Shown: positions 31,634 through 35,266 of the stretch, piece after piece
Numbering within the stretch: the stretch's first letter is position 1
How the letters are laid out: the number at the start of each line of letters is the position of its first letter
Assembly (NCBI GenBank): GCA_002345845.1
Contig: DDWF01000274.1
Location: 280 to 35,545 of the forward strand
Origin: Betaproteobacteria bacterium UBA2293
Lineage (GTDB): Bacteria > Pseudomonadota > Gammaproteobacteria > Burkholderiales > Rhodocyclaceae
DNA length: 35,266 nucleotides
Reading direction: 5' to 3'
Position numbers and translations under genes: made by a program
Notes under the pieces: model-generated
The model's database searches: none
The model's input: only the letters and a program-made list of their open reading frames with translations
What the model was told of the DNA's origin: nothing

Positions 31634-33151
31634 ATGAAATATGCGAACCGCATGCTGGTAGCCAGTCTCGCCTTGACCATGGGCGCCATCTCGGCCCAGG
31701 CGCAGACGGCGCCGAAGATGAAGATGAAGATGACCACGGAGATTCCAGCCGGGATTGCGGCGCCGGACCAGATGCAAACGCGGCTCGGCACGCTGCAGTT
31801 CTTTGACGGCTTCCCGGACAAGGAAACCGTCACCAAGGTCTATGACAATCTCGATTTCCAGCGTGGCGTACAGACATTTCTTACCGCATTGCCGGCGGCA
31901 TCCATGTATGCGACCCGTGCGGGATACCGCAGCTTTGGCCCGGACAACCAAACCGTGCTCATCGCTGAATCCTTTCTCGATTCGCGCACCCTTTATCTCT
32001 TAGCGAATAGCGAAACCATCTACCTTACCGTCTGGGTCGATACGAAAAGCGGCCCAATGGTCATCGAAGCGCCACCTGATGTGCTTGGTTTTATTGACGA
32101 CTTCTGGTGTCGTTATGTGATTGACATGGGCAGGGCGGGCCCGGATAAGGGACAAGGAGGAAAGTATCTGCTGCTTCCACCGGACTATAAAGGCGATGTG
32201 CCGGAAGGCTATTTCGTTGCGCGTTCACCCACCTTTGGAAACTTCCTTTTTTTACGTGGCTTTGTGGTAGATGGCGATCTGCAACCCGCAGTAGAGAACA
32301 TGAAGAAGAATTTCCGCATCTACCCCCTGCAAAAGGCAGAGAATCCTCCTGTGATGAATTTTGTGAACATGTCCGGAAAATTCTTCAATTGTATTCCTTC
32401 CAACGACACATCATTCTTCGGTGAAGTCAATCAGGTAATCCAGGAAGAGCCTCTTGAATCTGTTGATCCTGAAATCCGGGGATTGCTGGCTTCTATCGGC
32501 ATACAGAAAGGCAAACCTTATGCACCTGATGCCCGTATGAAAGATATACTCGCTGATGCTGTTGCTGTTGGTAATGCAACTGCACGTGCCATCCTTTTCA
32601 GTACACGCGATAGGGAGGCATACTTCTACCCTGACAGCCAGTGGAAGAATGGTTTTATAGGTAACGACATTGAGTTCTCGCCGGACGGGATTCTTAATCC
32701 CGATGCGCGGACGTTATTCTATTACGCTGCCACAGGTGTTACACCTGCCATGATGGTGAAGATGATAGGTATCGGCTCGCAATATGCCTTCACAGAGCGT
32801 GATGCCGCAGGTAAATACCTCGATGGCGGTCAGCCTTATCGGCTGCATCTGCCTCCCGATATACCAGCCAAAGACTTCTGGTCAATCATCGTTTACGATC
32901 CTCAGTCCCGTTCGATGCTGCAGACCAATCAGCAGTTTCCCGGCACCAGCAGCCAGAAGCCGGACATCACCATCAACCCTGACTCATCTGTGGATATCTG
33001 GTTTGGGCCGGAGCCGCCTCCCGGAAAGGAAGCCAACTGGATACAAACCATACCCGGTAAAGGGTGGTTAACATTATTGCGTCTCTATGGCCCGCTCGAT
33101 CCATGGTTCGACAATACCTGGCGACCCGGTGAAATTGAGTCAGTCAAATAA
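31634..33151 (+). CDS. DUF1254/DUF1214 exported protein, mosaic composition
   Basis: 505 residues. The signal peptide spans about 1-23 (ends SAQAQ). DUF1254 is at about 60-190 (GTLQFFDGFPDKETVTKVYDNLDFQRGVQ, then GPMVIEAPPDVLGF, GKYLLLPPDY). DUF1214 is at about 370-495 (LFYYAATGVTPAMM, YRLHLPPDIPAKDFWSIIVYD). These paired domains are common in exported proteins of bacteria, and no activity is established. A strong AAGGAGG site lies 9 bases before ATG 31634. The first 80 or so codons are GC-rich as in the host, while the rest becomes clearly richer in A and T from about 31900, as in the two following genes. It is homologous throughout to the protein at 34237. Confidence 0.88.
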   Translation: MKYANRMLVASLALTMGAISAQAQTAPKMKMKMTTEIPAGIAAPDQMQTRLGTLQFFDGFPDKETVTKVYDNLDFQRGVQTFLTALPAASMYATRAGYRSFGPDNQTVLIAESFLDSRTLYLLANSETIYLTVWVDTKSGPMVIEAPPDVLGFIDDFWCRYVIDMGRAGPDKGQGGKYLLLPPDYKGDVPEGYFVARSPTFGNFLFLRGFVVDGDLQPAVENMKKNFRIYPLQKAENPPVMNFVNMSGKFFNCIPSNDTSFFGEVNQVIQEEPLESVDPEIRGLLASIGIQKGKPYAPDARMKDILADAVAVGNATARAILFSTRDREAYFYPDSQWKNGFIGNDIEFSPDGILNPDARTLFYYAATGVTPAMMVKMIGIGSQYAFTERDAAGKYLDGGQPYRLHLPPDIPAKDFWSIIVYDPQSRSMLQTNQQFPGTSSQKPDITINPDSSVDIWFGPEPPPGKEANWIQTIPGKGWLTLLRLYGPLDPWFDNTWRPGEIESVK

Positions 33152-33184
33152 ACTTCATTCAACAAAAACAAATAGCAGGTTCAC

Positions 33185-34180
33185 ATGAAAACAAAAAAGC
33201 TATTTATTCTTCTGGCCACAATCGGATTCCTTGGGTTCGGGTTTTCACCATCAAAGGCGCAGGATAATATTCTCAACAGTGATCCCCTGAGTGAGTGGAA
33301 TGAAGGCCCTTCAAAAACATCCATTCTGACCCTTATTGAAACGATCACCGATAAAACCAATCCAAAGTTTCTGGCTGTGAAAGACCGTGTGGCCGTTTTT
33401 GATATGGATGGCACCATATTGATTGAAAAACCAAACTTTGTTCTTTTTGACTTTATTATGAGAATCATGCAGGAACAAATTGACAGCAATCCGGCATTAA
33501 AACAAAAACAACCCTATAAGGCTATTCATGAACAGGACTGGGCATATTTTGAAACGCTCGATATGCAGGGAGATGATGGTTTGTACAGTATTCTGCTCGA
33601 TGCTACTGATGGATATACCGAAGATCAATACAGGGAGGCTGTTCTGAAATATTTCAGTGAGGTCACTGACAAACGTTATCAAAAACCCTACAATCAACTG
33701 ATTTATGCCCCCATGCTGCAATTGATTAAATTCCTTCAGCACCATCAGTTTGAGGTTTATATCGTATCGGGTTCAGATGTACAGTTTACACGGGCATTTT
33801 GTGAAGAGGCGGCCAATATTCCTGCCCGGAATGCCATTGGAACAACCGTACTGACCAACTGGATTGAAACCGACACAGGGTCATACTTTATCAGAGTGCA
33901 TAAGTTTGTGGAACCCATTAATGATGAAGCCGGAAAGCCGGTTAACATACTCAATAAAATCGGTAAGGTTCCGGTACTGGCAGTTGGCAATTCATCAGGC
34001 GACTATCACATGCTTGAATACAGTAAAAATGCCCCCGTCAGTCTTCAGATGATCGTAAACCATGATGATGCTGCAAGGGAATATGTTTACGATACAGATA
34101 AGATGAAAACGCTGTGCCGGGAAAACGGCTGGCAGGAGATCAGCATGAAAAATGATTTCAAAGTAATCTTCGGCGAATAG
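33185..34180 (+). CDS. Secreted HAD-superfamily phosphatase, foreign composition
   Basis: 331 residues. The signal peptide spans about 1-25 (ends SKAQDN). HAD motif I is VFDMDGT with Asp73 as nucleophile and Asp75; motif II is YIVSGSD; motif IV is VGNSSGDYHML. This is the phosphoserine-phosphatase-like branch. The enzyme would remove phosphate from an unknown substrate, in the periplasm or outside. The start has only a weak AGGT. The gene is A/T-rich with Lys/Asn/Ile-rich codons unlike the rest of the window, and the N-terminal MKTKKLFILL type is usual in Bacteroidota. It lies 33 bases after the DUF1254 gene and 56 before the second one, the arrangement of one operon. Confidence 0.88.
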   Translation: MKTKKLFILLATIGFLGFGFSPSKAQDNILNSDPLSEWNEGPSKTSILTLIETITDKTNPKFLAVKDRVAVFDMDGTILIEKPNFVLFDFIMRIMQEQIDSNPALKQKQPYKAIHEQDWAYFETLDMQGDDGLYSILLDATDGYTEDQYREAVLKYFSEVTDKRYQKPYNQLIYAPMLQLIKFLQHHQFEVYIVSGSDVQFTRAFCEEAANIPARNAIGTTVLTNWIETDTGSYFIRVHKFVEPINDEAGKPVNILNKIGKVPVLAVGNSSGDYHMLEYSKNAPVSLQMIVNHDDAAREYVYDTDKMKTLCRENGWQEISMKNDFKVIFGE

Positions 34181-34236
34181 CCATGTGTCCTTGCAATAAG
34201 AAACCCACGTTTAAAACAACACAAACAGAATTGATT

Positions 34237-35266
34237 ATGAAAACAAAAACCCTCTGCATGATGCTCATTTGCATCACAGCAATTGTTGCAGTCAGTTGTA
34301 AACAGACCCCGCAACAGGAAAAAGATGTTGTACCTGCCACCACCTATAAAATGACCACGTCCATACCCGAAGGTATTCTAATTGCTGATCAGATTGAAAG
34401 CCGTTTGGGAACTTTGAATTTCTTTGACGGATTCCCTGATGATGCCACTATAGATAAACTGTATGATAACCTGGATTATCAGCGGGCTGTACAGGCCTAT
34501 TTACTGGGTTTGCCTGCCGTCAGCATGCTTTCCATGCAATATGGATTAACCGAGTGGGGACCTGCAAACAATACCATCGTGACATGGGAAACCCTTTTGG
34601 ATTCACGTGCACTTGTGCTTACGGCAAACAGCAACAGCCCTTATACCTGTGTATGGATTGATCTGAACAAGGGGCCTGTTGTCCTTGAAATTCCGCCTGA
34701 CGTACTGGGGATTATCAATGATTCCTGGTCTCTTTATGTGGTTGATTTAGGAATGGTCGGACCTGACCAGGGAGAAGGCGGAAAATATCTGCTCCTGCCT
34801 CCCGGTTATGAGGGTGCAGTGCCTGCCGGATATTTTGTTGTTCATTCACCAACTTATCAGAGCTTCGTCTTTTATCGTCATTTTGCTGTTGGTGAAGATT
34901 TTCGGCCGGCCATCGAAAGCCTGAAGAAAAATGCCAGATCCTACTTATTGTCTCAGGCCAATGATCCGCCAGCCAATAATTTTGTGGATGTTTCCGGTAA
35001 GGATTTCAAGGCCATCGCCCCATCTGGTCAAAAGTTCTGGGAATATCTCAATGAGGTGGTGCAGGCAGAGCCGACCACATCCTTAGACAGGGTGAGTCTG
35101 GGTTACTTTGCATCCATAGGGATAGAGAAAGGGAAGACCTTTGCCCCTGATGACCGCATGAAGAAGATACTGGCTGAAGCTACTGTTGTGGGTGATGCAA
35201 CCGCAAGGGCCATTACCTATAAGATCCGTAAGAAAGATATTTTCTTCTCTGAGAACGGTTCATGGC
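34237..35266 (+). CDS. DUF1254 lipoprotein, foreign composition (partial)
   Basis: At least 343 residues; the frame stays open to the end of the window. The lipoprotein signal has lipobox AVSC with Cys21, then KQTPQQEK. DUF1254 blocks follow the same order as in the gene at 31634: MTTSIPEGI...DQIESRLGTLNFFDGFPDD, YDNLDYQRAVQ, GPVVLEIPPDVLGI, GEGGKYLLLPPGY. ATG 34237 is preferred because it starts the signal peptide; ATG 34183 is in frame but gives a Cys-rich leader. No Shine-Dalgarno site is clear, which is usual in Bacteroidota. The DUF1214 part lies beyond the window. Base use is like that of the HAD gene. Confidence 0.85.
   Translation, partial: MKTKTLCMMLICITAIVAVSCKQTPQQEKDVVPATTYKMTTSIPEGILIADQIESRLGTLNFFDGFPDDATIDKLYDNLDYQRAVQAYLLGLPAVSMLSMQYGLTEWGPANNTIVTWETLLDSRALVLTANSNSPYTCVWIDLNKGPVVLEIPPDVLGIINDSWSLYVVDLGMVGPDQGEGGKYLLLPPGYEGAVPAGYFVVHSPTYQSFVFYRHFAVGEDFRPAIESLKKNARSYLLSQANDPPANNFVDVSGKDFKAIAPSGQKFWEYLNEVVQAEPTTSLDRVSLGYFASIGIEKGKTFAPDDRMKKILAEATVVGDATARAITYKIRKKDIFFSENGSW

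Overview
The window looks like a GC-rich betaproteobacterial chromosome, probably from the Rhodocyclales. This is an inference from codon and base composition and from the gene families present; no rRNA or taxonomic marker gene lies in the window. It starts inside the 3' end of purT and ends inside a DUF1254 gene. Almost everything between is cell-envelope or secreted protein, plus an unusual concentration of two-component regulators. I see no tRNA, rRNA, CRISPR array or transposase.

Layout. (1) 1-1101: purT tail, a small SHOCT lipoprotein, and a second degraded copy of the purT tail. (2) 1102-5053 (+): DUF4105 membrane protein, a PlpD-like type Vd patatin autotransporter, and a FixJ/NarL-type response regulator, in one overlapping operon. 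(3) 5172-7661 (+): a 53-residue exported peptide, a receiver-only regulator and a membrane histidine kinase. (4) 7825-10330 (+): arylsulfatase and outer-membrane barrel, ending at a hairpin shared with the convergent genes. (5) 18140-10365 (-): NodT-type outer-membrane factor, DUF3302 (YiaW-like) membrane protein, HlyD/YiaV-like adaptor, an octaheme cytochrome with TPR repeats, and an MscS channel. (6) 26281-18444 (-): ten genes for exported proteins (DUF3313, an internally duplicated beta protein, a glycine-zipper protein, two DUF2092 proteins, two small proteins sharing a motif, a second arylsulfatase, and two proteins of unknown family). (7) 26445-29689 (+): a second, longer membrane kinase and a second FixJ-type regulator. 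(8) 29798-31547 (+): receiver-only regulator, neuromedin-U-like outer-membrane barrel and ecotin, closed by a good terminator. (9) 31634-end (+): DUF1254/DUF1214 protein, secreted HAD phosphatase, second DUF1254 lipoprotein. Base composition here drops strongly and the genes look as if they came from Bacteroidota.

The main result is a shared promoter architecture. Seven intergenic sites carry a motif close to GACCAAAGSCNAAT followed, at a nearly invariant distance, by a TANNNT -10-like hexamer pointing into the next operon: 36 bases from motif start to hexamer in six sites and 37 in the seventh. Sites lie at 367, 923, 5099, 7700 and 29750 on the + strand, and at 18333 and 26363 on the - strand. 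The motif would overlap or adjoin the -35 region, as class II activator sites do. All but one of the main transcription units in the window have such a site at their head; the exception, the kinase/regulator pair at 26445-29689, starts next to the 26322-26363 site but in the opposite direction. The two FixJ-type regulators and two kinases encoded here are the obvious candidates to control it. I infer one regulon coupling sulfatases, lipase export, adaptor/outer-membrane factor, multiheme cytochrome, ecotin and their own sensors. The signal sensed and the substrate are unknown.
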